NCBI RefSeq assembly: GCF_000972495.1
Contig: NZ_LATM01000004.1
Span: 186,001 to 250,000, forward strand
Reading direction: 5' to 3'
Source of the DNA: Hymenobacter terrenus
GTDB lineage: Bacteria > Bacteroidota > Bacteroidia > Cytophagales > Hymenobacteraceae
DNA: 64,000 nucleotides
Shown here: positions 8,531 to 17,219 of the stretch, piece after piece
Position numbering within the stretch: the stretch's first letter is position 1
Layout of the letters: the number at the start of each line of letters is the position of its first letter
Notes under the pieces: model-generated
Database searches by the model: none
Told to the model about the DNA's origin: nothing
Seen by the model: the letters and a program-made list of their open reading frames with translations, nothing else
Made by a program: the position numbers and the translations under genes

Positions 8531-9712
8531 CTACTCCTCACGCAGCGCTACTGCGGGGTGAATGCCCGCGGCCAAGCGACTGGGATACAGCGCACAAATC
8601 GCCGTGAGGGCATAGATGAGCCCCGTGGCCAGCACCATGGCCGTCAGGTACACCCCCACGCTCACCCCCAGCACGCCCAGCAGCGGAAACTGCGCCGCCA
8701 CCCCCAGCCCCAGCATCAGCCCGAACGTGGTCACGACCAGAATCTCGCCCACCACCTGCCCGCTGATGGCCCCGGCGCTGGCCCCCATGGCCCGGCGCAG
8801 CCCAATCTCGGACCGGCGCTGGTTGATGGTTTGCCACAGCACCCCGAACAGGCCCAGCGCCACGTTCACCACCAGGAACACGCAGGACAGCACCATGGCC
8901 ACGATGGGCGTCAGCACCCTTTTCAGCTGCGCTGCCCGCTGCTCGGGCAGCGGCGTGATGCCCACACTCCAACCCTTGCCAATGGCCAGGCTTTCAATTG
9001 TCATCTGGCGCTCCAGCTCGGCGCCAGTTCCTGGCCGCACTCGCACTAGTAGCGTGAAGAAACCTACGTAGGAGGTATCCTGAGCGGTAAGCCGCCTAAG
9101 AATGGCTGGTTTAGGACTAGACAAATCGCCGTCACCTCGGAAATTTTCTACTACTCCCACCACCCGAAATTCTTTCTTGCCTTTGTACACAATTCGGCCC
9201 AGCGCAGACTGTTGTGGGAATAATTGCTCTTGCGCATCCTGGGTAAGAATGACTGGTGGAACGTTAGAGGCATCGTCGCGCTTGTCAAACCAACGGCCAG
9301 CCAGTACGCGTAACGACAATACGTCACGTATGTCGTCTTCCATCCAGTAGGAATTAACCTCTACTTTATGACCACCCTTGACTGCGTTCACATCGCCGGT
9401 GTTATGGTTGTCGGTAAACGGGGTATTAGAGTAAGTAAGACCGAGTGCCTGGACGCCCGACAGGCCTCTTAGTCGCTGTATTATCTGCCGCAGGGTGCTC
9501 AGCCGCTCGGCTTTGGGCTGGGTACCAGGGTCGAGGCCTACCCGCCAAACCTGCTCATATTCGAAGCCCAGTGGGTTCTGGTAGTTCTGCTGATTGTACA
9601 CCAGCAGGCTACCTACCACAAACAGGACAACGAAAGCCAGAAATATTTCAGTGACGAGCAGAAAGTTGGCCCGACGCCGGTTCCAAATCAAGGTAAACAG
9701 GTGACGTATCAT
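8531..9712 (-). CDS. MacB/FtsX-type ABC transporter permease (pair 1, second gene)
   Basis: 393 residues with one N-terminal membrane helix (about 19-39), a large extracytoplasmic MacB-like domain (about 45-260), and three C-terminal helices containing the FtsX signature (NQRRSEIGLRRAMGAS, then a LREE end). Such permeases work with a MacB-type ATPase; the likely partner is encoded at 13553. The start overlaps the stop of the preceding permease gene by 4 nt (ATGA). Its C-terminal third is nearly identical in DNA to that of the gene at 11006, whereas the extracytoplasmic domains have diverged. Export substrate is unknown. Confidence 0.9.
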   Translation of the reverse strand: MIRHLFTLIWNRRRANFLLVTEIFLAFVVLFVVGSLLVYNQQNYQNPLGFEYEQVWRVGLDPGTQPKAERLSTLRQIIQRLRGLSGVQALGLTYSNTPFTDNHNTGDVNAVKGGHKVEVNSYWMEDDIRDVLSLRVLAGRWFDKRDDASNVPPVILTQDAQEQLFPQQSALGRIVYKGKKEFRVVGVVENFRGDGDLSSPKPAILRRLTAQDTSYVGFFTLLVRVRPGTGAELERQMTIESLAIGKGWSVGITPLPEQRAAQLKRVLTPIVAMVLSCVFLVVNVALGLFGVLWQTINQRRSEIGLRRAMGASAGAISGQVVGEILVVTTFGLMLGLGVAAQFPLLGVLGVSVGVYLTAMVLATGLIYALTAICALYPSRLAAGIHPAVALREE

Positions 9713-10965
9713 ACGTTGGTTCCTCCTTTTAAGGCTTGTACGACGTGTAGCTTCGACATTTTATAGGCAGGGTATACGCCCGAGAGCAATCCAAAAAGCA
9801 GGATAGCACCGAGCGCGCTTAGAAAAATCCGGCTGTTGATACTGAACTGCGTGTGGGCAATCAGACCACTGCTATTGAGCAGATGCAACGCGCCCGCCGC
9901 CAGCCCTAGTCCTAATATTCCACCAAGTAGCGTCAGGAAAAGGTTCTCAATCAGAAACTGCCAGATGAGCGCGTCGCTGGTGGCACCAAAGGCCTTGCGT
10001 ACCCCTATTTCGGAGCTACGGTCCAGGATACGACTCACATTGATGTTCACCAGATTCAGCGCCGGCAACAGCATGAATAGCAGCCCCAGCCCACTGATAA
10101 TGGCCAGGAATTGGGCTACCCCATCGTCGGGACCGGTATTGTCAAATACATCCCGCACTGTGGTCGACAGCAGCGACCCAGCGTATATCTGTACTTTATC
10201 TATGTGCCAGCCTTCTTCCTTTGGTACGGGTATCCGGCTCACAACCTGGGCAAATTCCCGCTGCACAGTGGGCGCGTCGGCCGCACTGTGAGCTAACAGA
10301 ATGGCCATACACGGTCCCTGATAACTGGGGTCACGAATATCCTGAGTACTGGTGGTAATAGGTTGCCATACTTCGGCATAGGAGTATGTGCGCGCAGCGG
10401 GCACGTCGCGCACCACGCCGACCACCCGGTAGCTCAGTTCGTCCGTGACGATAGTGCGTCCCACCACGCCGCGCGCAGTACCAAAATAGTTGCGGGCACC
10501 GCTTTCACTAAGAACGGCCACGTGCGCCGCTGCCTTTACTTCCGGCGCGGTATAGGGCCGGCCTTCCAGAAAATCAAAGTCAAGGACCTGCCAGAATTCC
10601 GCGTCTGTGTATTTGTGGTCCAGCTTTAGTTTTTGGTTGCCGACGTAAGCCACCGTCGTGCCCCCAAGGGTATTAATTGATACCTTTTCCGGGGTGCGCA
10701 ACGGTCGGACGTAACGCTCCAGAAAAGAATAACTTGGCGGCGAGTCGCCAAGCTCGCCTCCTTGTCCCAATAGCGCTAACTGACTGATGAACAGCAGCCG
10801 GCTCAGCCGTTTCTCGGGCATTTGCGGCCCCACGGTAAAGTCGAACATGGCGTACAGCACCAGCAGAATCATCAGGGTAAAGCTGATGCCGAACAGGCTG
10901 ATGAAGGTGAAGAACTTGCGCCGCAGGAGCACCTTCCAAGCAATTTTTAGATAAGAGAGTAACAT
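9709..10965 (-). CDS. MacB/FtsX-type ABC transporter permease (pair 1, first gene)
   Basis: 418 residues: N-terminal MLLSYLKIAWKVLLRRKFF and a first helix (about 20-43), a MacB periplasmic core-like domain, then three helices with the FtsX motif (LDRSSEIGVRKAFGATS). The start was set at the ATG at 10965, where the paralogue at 13458 also begins; an upstream extension would only translate the tail of the neighbouring gene in another frame. The gene couples to the next permease by a 4-nt overlap. The first roughly 50 codons match the 12205-13458 paralogue almost base for base, while the middle differs. It probably forms a heterodimeric membrane part with the 8531 product. Confidence 0.9.
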   Translation of the reverse strand: MLLSYLKIAWKVLLRRKFFTFISLFGISFTLMILLVLYAMFDFTVGPQMPEKRLSRLLFISQLALLGQGGELGDSPPSYSFLERYVRPLRTPEKVSINTLGGTTVAYVGNQKLKLDHKYTDAEFWQVLDFDFLEGRPYTAPEVKAAAHVAVLSESGARNYFGTARGVVGRTIVTDELSYRVVGVVRDVPAARTYSYAEVWQPITTSTQDIRDPSYQGPCMAILLAHSAADAPTVQREFAQVVSRIPVPKEEGWHIDKVQIYAGSLLSTTVRDVFDNTGPDDGVAQFLAIISGLGLLFMLLPALNLVNINVSRILDRSSEIGVRKAFGATSDALIWQFLIENLFLTLLGGILGLGLAAGALHLLNSSGLIAHTQFSINSRIFLSALGAILLFGLLSGVYPAYKMSKLHVVQALKGGTNV

Positions 10966-11005
10966 GACTTTGACTAATTGAAACTTATGCATCAAAACCG
11001 CGAGC

Positions 11006-12208
11006 CTACTCCTCACGCAGCGCCACTGCGGGGTGAATGCCCGCGGCCAAGCGACTGGGATACAGCGCACAAATAGCCGTGAGGGCATAGATGAGCCCCG
11101 TGGCCAGCACCATGGCCGTCAGATACACCCCCACGCTCACCCCCAGCACGCCCAGCAGCGGGAACTGCGCCGCCACGCCCAGCCCCAGCACCAGCCCGAA
11201 CGTGGTCACGACCAGAATCTCGCCCACCACCTGCCCGCTGATGGCCCCGGCACTGGCCCCCATGGCCCGGCGCAGCCCAATCTCGGACCGGCGCTGGTTG
11301 ATGGTTTGCCACAGCACCCCGAACAGGCCCAGCGCCACGTTCACCACCAGGAACACGCAGGACAGCACCATGGCCACGATAGGCGTCAGCACCTTTTTCA
11401 GCTGCGCTGCCCGCTGCTTCGATAGCGGCGTGATGCCCACTTTCCACCCTTTGCCAATAGCCGTGATTTCGGTGTTCATCTGCCGTTCCAATGCGGCCCC
11501 AGCCCCCGGCTGCACCCGCACCAAGAGCCTGAACCCGGACACGAAACTCGATAGCTTAGCGAAAGAACTGTCCTGAAGACTCATTCGCCGGAAAATTGCG
11601 GGCTTCGGCGAAGCCAGGTCCCCATCGGCGCGGAAGTTCGGAACGACCCCTACTACCTGATATTCGCCCCCGTTATTGTATACGAGTTGCCCAACCGCCG
11701 ACTGCTGCGGAAAGAGCGCTTCCTGGGCATCCTGCGAGAGCAGGATTGGTGGCCGGGTACCTGCATCATCGCGCTTGTCGAACCACCGTCCTTGGGCAAT
11801 GCTCAGCCCCAGCACCTTCGCCATGTCGTCGCCCATACCATACACATTAACACCGATGCTGGCACCCTCTTTTTTGGTGCGGCTTATATCAGTGTTACTA
11901 CTATTACCGGAAAAAGGAGTGTTAGAAGTAATATAGGCCAAGTACTGCACGCCCGGAATGCTCTGCAAGCGTTGCACCACCTGCTGGAGCGTGGCCGTGC
12001 GCTCGGCTTCGGGCTGGCTGCCGGGGTCTATTGTCACGCGCCAGACCTGCCCATATTCGAAGCCCAGTGGGGAGCGGTAGTTCTGCTGATTGTACACCAG
12101 CAGGCTACCTACCGCGAACAATACCACGAAGGCAAGCAGGATTTCGGTGACGAGCAGGAAGTTTGCCCGGCGCCGGTTCCAAATCAAGGTAAACAGATGA
12201 CGTATCAT
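11006..12208 (-). CDS. MacB/FtsX-type ABC transporter permease (pair 2, second gene)
   Basis: 400 residues, paralogue of the 8531 gene with the same domain order: N-terminal helix beginning MIRHLFTLIWNRRRANFLLV, extracytoplasmic domain about 45-265, and three C-terminal helices with NQRRSEIGLRRAMGAS. The start overlaps the stop of the 12205 gene by 4 nt (ATGA), exactly as in pair 1. From about residue 290 to the end the DNA is almost the same as in 8531-9712, with only scattered changes. The central domain differs at many positions and by small indels. This points to duplication followed by gene conversion or selection on the transmembrane parts only. Confidence 0.9.
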   Translation of the reverse strand: MIRHLFTLIWNRRRANFLLVTEILLAFVVLFAVGSLLVYNQQNYRSPLGFEYGQVWRVTIDPGSQPEAERTATLQQVVQRLQSIPGVQYLAYITSNTPFSGNSSNTDISRTKKEGASIGVNVYGMGDDMAKVLGLSIAQGRWFDKRDDAGTRPPILLSQDAQEALFPQQSAVGQLVYNNGGEYQVVGVVPNFRADGDLASPKPAIFRRMSLQDSSFAKLSSFVSGFRLLVRVQPGAGAALERQMNTEITAIGKGWKVGITPLSKQRAAQLKKVLTPIVAMVLSCVFLVVNVALGLFGVLWQTINQRRSEIGLRRAMGASAGAISGQVVGEILVVTTFGLVLGLGVAAQFPLLGVLGVSVGVYLTAMVLATGLIYALTAICALYPSRLAAGIHPAVALREE

Positions 12209-13458
12209 ACGTTGGTTCCTCCTTTTAATGCCTGAACGGCGTGTAGTTTCGACATTTTGTAGGCGGGGTACACGCCCGAGAGCACCCCAAAAACCACGCT
12301 GGCGACCAGTGCACCCAGAAAAACCCGCCCGTTGATACCGAATTGCGTGTGGGCTATCAAGCCGCTGCCATTGAGCAAGTGTAGCATGCCTGCGGCCATG
12401 GCCAGCCCGAGCAGCCCACCCAATAGTGTCAGGAAAAGGTTTTCGATCAGAAACTGACCGATAAGCGTGCCACTGGTGGCCCCAAAGGCCTTGCGCACCC
12501 CAATCTCAGAGCTGCGGTCCAGGATACGACTCACGTTGATGTTCACCAGATTCAGCGCCGGCAATAGCATAAACAATAGCGCTAGCCCCACTACTATGCC
12601 CACAAGCCGCCCCACCCCGGCATCGGCGCCGTGTTCGTTGGACTCATCCCGTACCGTGGCCGTCAGCAACGACTCGGCATATACCCGCACTTCCTTAAAA
12701 GCCATGCCGCCTAGCTTGGGCACCGGCGCCCCAGCTACTACTTGGGCAAATTCCCGTTGTATTGCAGGTATATCAGCCGGGCGACGAGCCAGCAGAATGG
12801 CGATGCACGAGCCCAAGTAATCGGGATTACGAATATCCTCGGCGCTGGTAGTAATCGGCATCCACACGTCGGCGTAAGAAAAACGCCGCGTAGCGGGCAC
12901 ATCGCGCACTAGGCCTACTACCCGGTAGCGCACTCCATCGATTTCGACGAAGCGGCCCAGCACGCCGCGGGCAGTGCCAAAATAGTTGCGACTGGTACTC
13001 TCATTGATGACTGCCACACGAGTCGCGGCCCGCACTTCCGACTCGTTGTAGGGTCGACCTTCCACGAAGTCAAAGTCGAGTACCTGCCAGAACTCCGCGT
13101 CGGTAAATCGCTCGTCCAGATCGAGTCTATTATTGCCAAGGTAGGCAACCGTGCTCCCCCCAGCGGTGCTGATGGATACCTTCTCCGGCGTGCGCAGCGG
13201 CCGGACGTAGCGCTCTAAAAACGAATAGCTCGGATTGGATGTAGCATCCGAACCTGGCATGGCCAATCCCAACCGGTTGATGAACAGCAGCCGGTCCACC
13301 CGCTTCTCAGGCGTTTGCGGCCCCACGGTAAAGTCGAACATGGCGTACAGCACCAGCAGAATCATCAGGGTAAAGCTGATGCCGAACAGGCTGATGAAGG
13401 TGAAGAACTTGCGCCGCAGGAGCACCTTCCAAGCAATTTTTAGATAAGAGAGTAACAT
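12205..13458 (-). CDS. MacB/FtsX-type ABC transporter permease (pair 2, first gene)
   Basis: 417 residues, paralogue of the 9709 gene. It has the same N-terminus (MLLSYLKIAWKVLLRRKFFT), an extracytoplasmic domain with the family's FVEGRPYNESEV and NYFGTARGVLG segments, and a C-terminal FtsX region with SEIGVRKAFGATS. It is the first permease after the ATPase gene (gap 94 nt) and so opens the four-permease array. Pairing of a 417/418-residue with a 393/400-residue permease in each unit suggests two heterodimeric transporters sharing a single ATPase, adaptor and outer-membrane channel, as no second set is present. Confidence 0.9.
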   Translation of the reverse strand: MLLSYLKIAWKVLLRRKFFTFISLFGISFTLMILLVLYAMFDFTVGPQTPEKRVDRLLFINRLGLAMPGSDATSNPSYSFLERYVRPLRTPEKVSISTAGGSTVAYLGNNRLDLDERFTDAEFWQVLDFDFVEGRPYNESEVRAATRVAVINESTSRNYFGTARGVLGRFVEIDGVRYRVVGLVRDVPATRRFSYADVWMPITTSAEDIRNPDYLGSCIAILLARRPADIPAIQREFAQVVAGAPVPKLGGMAFKEVRVYAESLLTATVRDESNEHGADAGVGRLVGIVVGLALLFMLLPALNLVNINVSRILDRSSEIGVRKAFGATSGTLIGQFLIENLFLTLLGGLLGLAMAAGMLHLLNGSGLIAHTQFGINGRVFLGALVASVVFGVLSGVYPAYKMSKLHAVQALKGGTNV

Positions 13459-13552
13459 GGACTTGGAAATTGTGAGTTTTGAGTCATGAATTATAAGTTG
13501 ACATGCGCGTCCATTATTCCTTTATAATTCAAGCCTGAATCTATAATCAGCT

Positions 13553-14245
13553 TCACCCCACCTGGCTGCCGTCGAAAAGTCGAATCAGCCGCTCCGTTTG
13601 CCGGGCCTGCTGCTCGTCGTGGGTTACCATCACGATGGTGGTGCCTTCCTGCTGGTTCAGCCCCAGCAGCAGGGCCATGATTTCCTCACCCATCACCGAG
13701 TCGAGGTTGCCGGTTGGCTCGTCGGCCAGAATGATTTCCGGGCGGCCAATCAGGGCCCGGGCAATGGCCACCCGTTGCCGCTGCCCCCCCGAGAGCTGGC
13801 TGGGAAAATGCCCGGTGCGGGCACTTAGCCCTACCTTATCAAGGGCCTCCAGCGCCCGCTGCCGCCGTTCCTTCCCCCCAATGCCGGGCCGGTATAGCAG
13901 GGGCAACTCCACATTGTCGAGCACCGTGAGGTCGTTTATCAGGTGGTAGCTCTGAAATACGAAGCCGATTTTCAGGTTGCGCAGCCCCGCCAGCTCCTTG
14001 TCGGAGTACGACTCCACAGGACGGCTATTCACCTCAATCGTGCCGCTGGTGGGCTCATCGAGCAGGCCCATCAGGCTCAGCAGCGTCGACTTGCCGCAGC
14101 CGCTGGGCCCCATGATGGACACGAACTCGCCCTTGTAAATGGTCAGGTTCACGCGGTTGAGGGCGACGGTTTCAATGTCTCTGGTCTGATAGACCTTTTC
14201 TATTTCGCTCAGCCGAAGGACTGGCGTGAGAGGGGTGGCTTTCAC
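13553..14245 (-). CDS. ABC transporter ATP-binding protein (MacB/LolD type)
   Basis: 230-residue ATPase with Walker A GPSGCGKS (46-53), Q-loop FQSYHLI, signature LSGGQRQRVAIARAL (151-165), Walker B IILADEPTGNLD (171-182) and switch His VTHD. The sequence after the Walker B motif is typical of the MacB/LolD class that powers FtsX-fold permeases. Its neighbours are the TolC-type channel gene upstream (gap 48 nt) and four permease genes downstream, so it is the energy subunit of this exporter. MacB-type pumps move substrates from the periplasm through the TolC partner by mechanotransmission rather than transport across the inner membrane. Confidence 0.95.
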   Translation of the reverse strand: MKATPLTPVLRLSEIEKVYQTRDIETVALNRVNLTIYKGEFVSIMGPSGCGKSTLLSLMGLLDEPTSGTIEVNSRPVESYSDKELAGLRNLKIGFVFQSYHLINDLTVLDNVELPLLYRPGIGGKERRQRALEALDKVGLSARTGHFPSQLSGGQRQRVAIARALIGRPEIILADEPTGNLDSVMGEEIMALLLGLNQQEGTTIVMVTHDEQQARQTERLIRLFDGSQVG

Positions 14246-14293
14246 GAGTGGAGGTAATGAGATGATGGAATAATGAGGTGAGGAGCGGCTTCC

Positions 14294-15754
14294 TTATTTG
14301 AGCAAGGAAGCTTGTCGTTCAAAGTCGTACAAGGTCAACGCCCGCAGGCGGTAATAGGCTACCCAGCCCGCCCGCAAGGCGAAGATGTAGCCGCGCCGCG
14401 CCGCATCCTTAGCCACCGAAGCCAGGGTCAGGTCGGTGAGGCTGATACGGCCCAGCACGTAGGTGGCGCGGGCAATGTCGTAGCGGCGTTGGGCCAACGA
14501 GTCGGCGCGACCAGCCAGACGCAGTTGCTCGGCCAGGGCGGCTTGCTGGCCGGCCTGCGTAAGCACCGTTTGCTCGAAGCTGCGCGCTTCCTGGGCCACG
14601 TCGCGGCGAGTCTGGTCCCGGGCTAGCTCAGCAGTTCTCACGATGGATTGGCGGCGGCCCCAGTCCACGAGCGGGAGCGTGAAGGCCAGGCGTACCTGCT
14701 GCTGGTTTTGCAGGTTGGCATAAGAATCCACCAGATTAGGCGCCTGGTTAACATAGCCAAGGTTGGCCGTGAGCGTGGCTTGAAAACCGGTAGTTCCCCG
14801 CGCCTGCGCCACATCGCGCTCGGCTTGCAGCAGGCGTCGGCGGAAGGCCAGCGTGGCGCTGCGGTGTTGCTGGGCCTCGGCCAGGGCCTGCGCGGGCGCC
14901 ACAGTCGGCTGTGGCGCCCGCGCGGGCACGGCCAGCGTGCCGGCCCCCTCAACGGCTGGCTGGCCGGTGTAGGCCTGCAGGTCCACGGCCGCGCTTTCGG
15001 CATCGAGACGAGCCTGGGTTTGGGCCTGGCGGGCATCCAGCAAGTTCAATTCGAGCTGTAGTAAGTCGCTCTGCGAAAGTCGGCCCAGCGCAAACTTTTC
15101 GCGGCCAATGCGCAGCAGCTCGGCTGTAGCTTGGGCGTTCTGACCGGCCACGGCGGCGTTCACTTGTTGCAGCAGCACGTCGAAATACAGCTCCGTGACG
15201 CGCTGGGCCACGGTTTCCCGCTCTTCCACGAAGCTGCGCTGGCTTTCCTGGTAGCGCAACGGCTCAATAGCCCGCGCCCACTTCAGCCCATTAAACTGTC
15301 CCAGCGGCTGAGTAATGCCCACGGTCAGGGGCTGGTTGTTGTAGCGCCGCAGGTTGCCGTTGAAATCATCAAACCGCTGCACTTCGGCACCCACAAACAC
15401 CTGCGCCCCGCTCCACCCCACGTTCTGGCTCAAGCTGAGGGCCACATTGGAGTTATTGATGCGCACGGCCCGGAAATCGGTGGTGCCATCGGGCTGCACC
15501 ACGGGGGTAATCACGCGACTAAAATTGGGCAGCGTGCCCTGCAAACCCAACTGCGGGCGGTAATTAGCCCGGTAGCCGCGCCAGGCCCAGTAGCCGGTTT
15601 CGCGGTTGGTAATGGCCTGCTGGCCTGCGGCCGAATGGTTGAGCGCCTGGGCAATAACATCGGATAGTGTCAGGGTAGGCACCAGGGCCTGCCCGGTGGC
15701 GGGCTGCTGAAGCAGTGCCAGCAGCAATAGCAAGAAGAAAGCGCGGAGTTTCAT
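14294..15754 (-). CDS. TolC-family outer-membrane efflux protein
   Basis: 486 residues with signal peptide MKLRAFFLLLLLALLQQ...GQA and two OEP repeats made of long alpha-helical stretches (about 200-260 and 365-425, rich in Ala, Gln, Leu and Arg). These are interspersed with beta segments such as NVALSLSQNVGWSGAQVFV. This is the outer-membrane channel of a tripartite exporter. The gene starts 12 nt after the end of the HlyD-type adaptor gene and is followed by the ATPase gene, giving the order adaptor-channel-ATPase-permeases. The substrate class cannot be predicted; lipids, peptides and macrolides are all known for such systems. Confidence 0.92.
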   Translation of the reverse strand: MKLRAFFLLLLLALLQQPATGQALVPTLTLSDVIAQALNHSAAGQQAITNRETGYWAWRGYRANYRPQLGLQGTLPNFSRVITPVVQPDGTTDFRAVRINNSNVALSLSQNVGWSGAQVFVGAEVQRFDDFNGNLRRYNNQPLTVGITQPLGQFNGLKWARAIEPLRYQESQRSFVEERETVAQRVTELYFDVLLQQVNAAVAGQNAQATAELLRIGREKFALGRLSQSDLLQLELNLLDARQAQTQARLDAESAAVDLQAYTGQPAVEGAGTLAVPARAPQPTVAPAQALAEAQQHRSATLAFRRRLLQAERDVAQARGTTGFQATLTANLGYVNQAPNLVDSYANLQNQQQVRLAFTLPLVDWGRRQSIVRTAELARDQTRRDVAQEARSFEQTVLTQAGQQAALAEQLRLAGRADSLAQRRYDIARATYVLGRISLTDLTLASVAKDAARRGYIFALRAGWVAYYRLRALTLYDFERQASLLK

Positions 15755-15766
15755 CGTCGGACGGCC

Positions 15767-17014
15767 TTATTCGTTGATTGTCAGCTCTGGCGTATTCAGA
15801 TGCTCCTTCATGTCTGACAGGACAATTTCTTCCCCCACCCGCAGCCCGCCCGCGATTTGCACGAAATCAAAGTTGCTGTCGCCGAAGCGCACCGTCCGCC
15901 GCACGGCGCGGCCATTGTTCACTACAAACACTGGTTGCTCCTTGCCACCTTGATAGAATGGCCCGTTTTTCACTCGCAGTACGCCGTGGTTGGCGCGGGT
16001 TATCACAAATACATCCACCCGCAGGTTGGGCCGCAGCGCCGGGTGGCGCGGGTTTTCAAGCTGGGCATAAAACGTCACCACGCCTTTCTCCACACTCGGG
16101 CTGATGCTGGCCACTGTACCACGCAAGTCGGTGCCGTTGATGCGCACGTTCACGGGGTCGCCTTGGCGCAGCGCATCAGCGTAGGTGTCCGAAATCGTGG
16201 CCCGCACCCGGAAACTGCTCAAATCGGCCACCCGCGCCAGCGGGTCGCCGGCCTGCACCGTGGTGCCAATGTTCTCATTCACCCACGTGAGCACTCCCGG
16301 CTGCTGGCTGCTGATATCGGCCTGCCGCAGCTTGGTAGCCAGCTCCGAAATACTGCGCTGCTGCATTGAAACTGTGTAGCCCAGCTCGCGCACGTCGGCG
16401 GCGTTAGAGCGCTGCTGCGTCTGAATCTGACGAGCCAGGCGTTTTGCTTCCAACTCCGCCACAGTCAGGTTCAATTCGGCCTGCCGCACGTTTTCGGCGG
16501 TGCCGCCCCCGATTTTCAGCAACTGCTGCTCGTCGCGCAGGGCCGACTGCAAGCTGCGCACCTTCACGGCCTGCACTTGGGCCTGCACGCGCAAGTCGTT
16601 CAGGCTGCGCTCCAGCGAGAGCTGCAGCTGCGAGTTCTTATTCTGATTACGAAGCTGCTCGTCGTCCAGCTTGGCCAGCGATGAATTAGCTAGTTCCTTG
16701 TCCAGCTCCAGAATGGTCTGGCCCGGCTTCACCCGCGCCCCCACCTCCACCGCCACCCGGCGAATAGTACTCTGTAGGGGGCTGGTAAGCACTGCTTCCC
16801 GCCCCGGAATCACTGTACCCGCCGCCGTCAGTGAAGCTTCTACATCACCGGTTTCCACCGTTGCTATCAGCAAATCGCCACGGCGGATGCTGGGCTTTAA
16901 CATCGACCGAAAGGCCAGCACCGCTCCCACTAACAATATTAATACTGCTACCCCAAGCAGCCAGCGCCGACGCTGTCGTTGGTTCTTAGTAGCAGGGGCA
17001 ATGGCTCTGTCCAT
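15767..17014 (-). CDS. HlyD/MacA-type periplasmic adaptor (membrane fusion protein)
   Basis: 415 residues with an N-terminal membrane anchor (RWLLGVAVLILLVGAVLAF, about 18-36), a lipoyl/barrel-sandwich half (VEASLTAAGTVIPGREA), a long coiled-coil hairpin (about 110-230), the second lipoyl half (SQQPGVLTWVNENIGTTVQAGDPL) and a beta-barrel C-terminal region. It bridges the inner-membrane permeases and the TolC channel. It is the first gene of the export operon and starts about 35 nt downstream of a sigma-54-like -24/-12 element, which fits the NtrC-type regulator encoded at the distal end of the locus. Confidence 0.93.
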   Translation of the reverse strand: MDRAIAPATKNQRQRRRWLLGVAVLILLVGAVLAFRSMLKPSIRRGDLLIATVETGDVEASLTAAGTVIPGREAVLTSPLQSTIRRVAVEVGARVKPGQTILELDKELANSSLAKLDDEQLRNQNKNSQLQLSLERSLNDLRVQAQVQAVKVRSLQSALRDEQQLLKIGGGTAENVRQAELNLTVAELEAKRLARQIQTQQRSNAADVRELGYTVSMQQRSISELATKLRQADISSQQPGVLTWVNENIGTTVQAGDPLARVADLSSFRVRATISDTYADALRQGDPVNVRINGTDLRGTVASISPSVEKGVVTFYAQLENPRHPALRPNLRVDVFVITRANHGVLRVKNGPFYQGGKEQPVFVVNNGRAVRRTVRFGDSNFDFVQIAGGLRVGEEIVLSDMKEHLNTPELTINE

Positions 17015-17049
17015 TTTCGTGCAGGAATGAGGATGGTTCCCCCATTCAT

Positions 17050-17066
17050 TGCCAAGCCGCGTGCCA
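17050..17066 (-). promoter_or_regulatory. candidate sigma-54 promoter of the export operon
   Basis: On the minus strand: TGGCACG (17066-17060), 4 nt, then TTGGCA (17055-17050). The -24 half matches the sigma-54 consensus fully and the spacing is right; the -12 half is TTGG where TTGC is expected. It lies 35 nt before the adaptor start, and the locus ends with an NtrC-family activator. Confidence 0.55.
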
Positions 17067-17219
17067 TTTGCACAACAACCTATTTATCAATCCCAAAGCA
17101 ATTATATCAATTTACACCCGGCTGAAAAATGCGTCCATTTCTGGACACTTTGTTTCCAAACGGACAGTCTCGCTTATTGGCTTTCTAATTTGCACTTCGA
17201 CAAACCATTACCGGCATTG

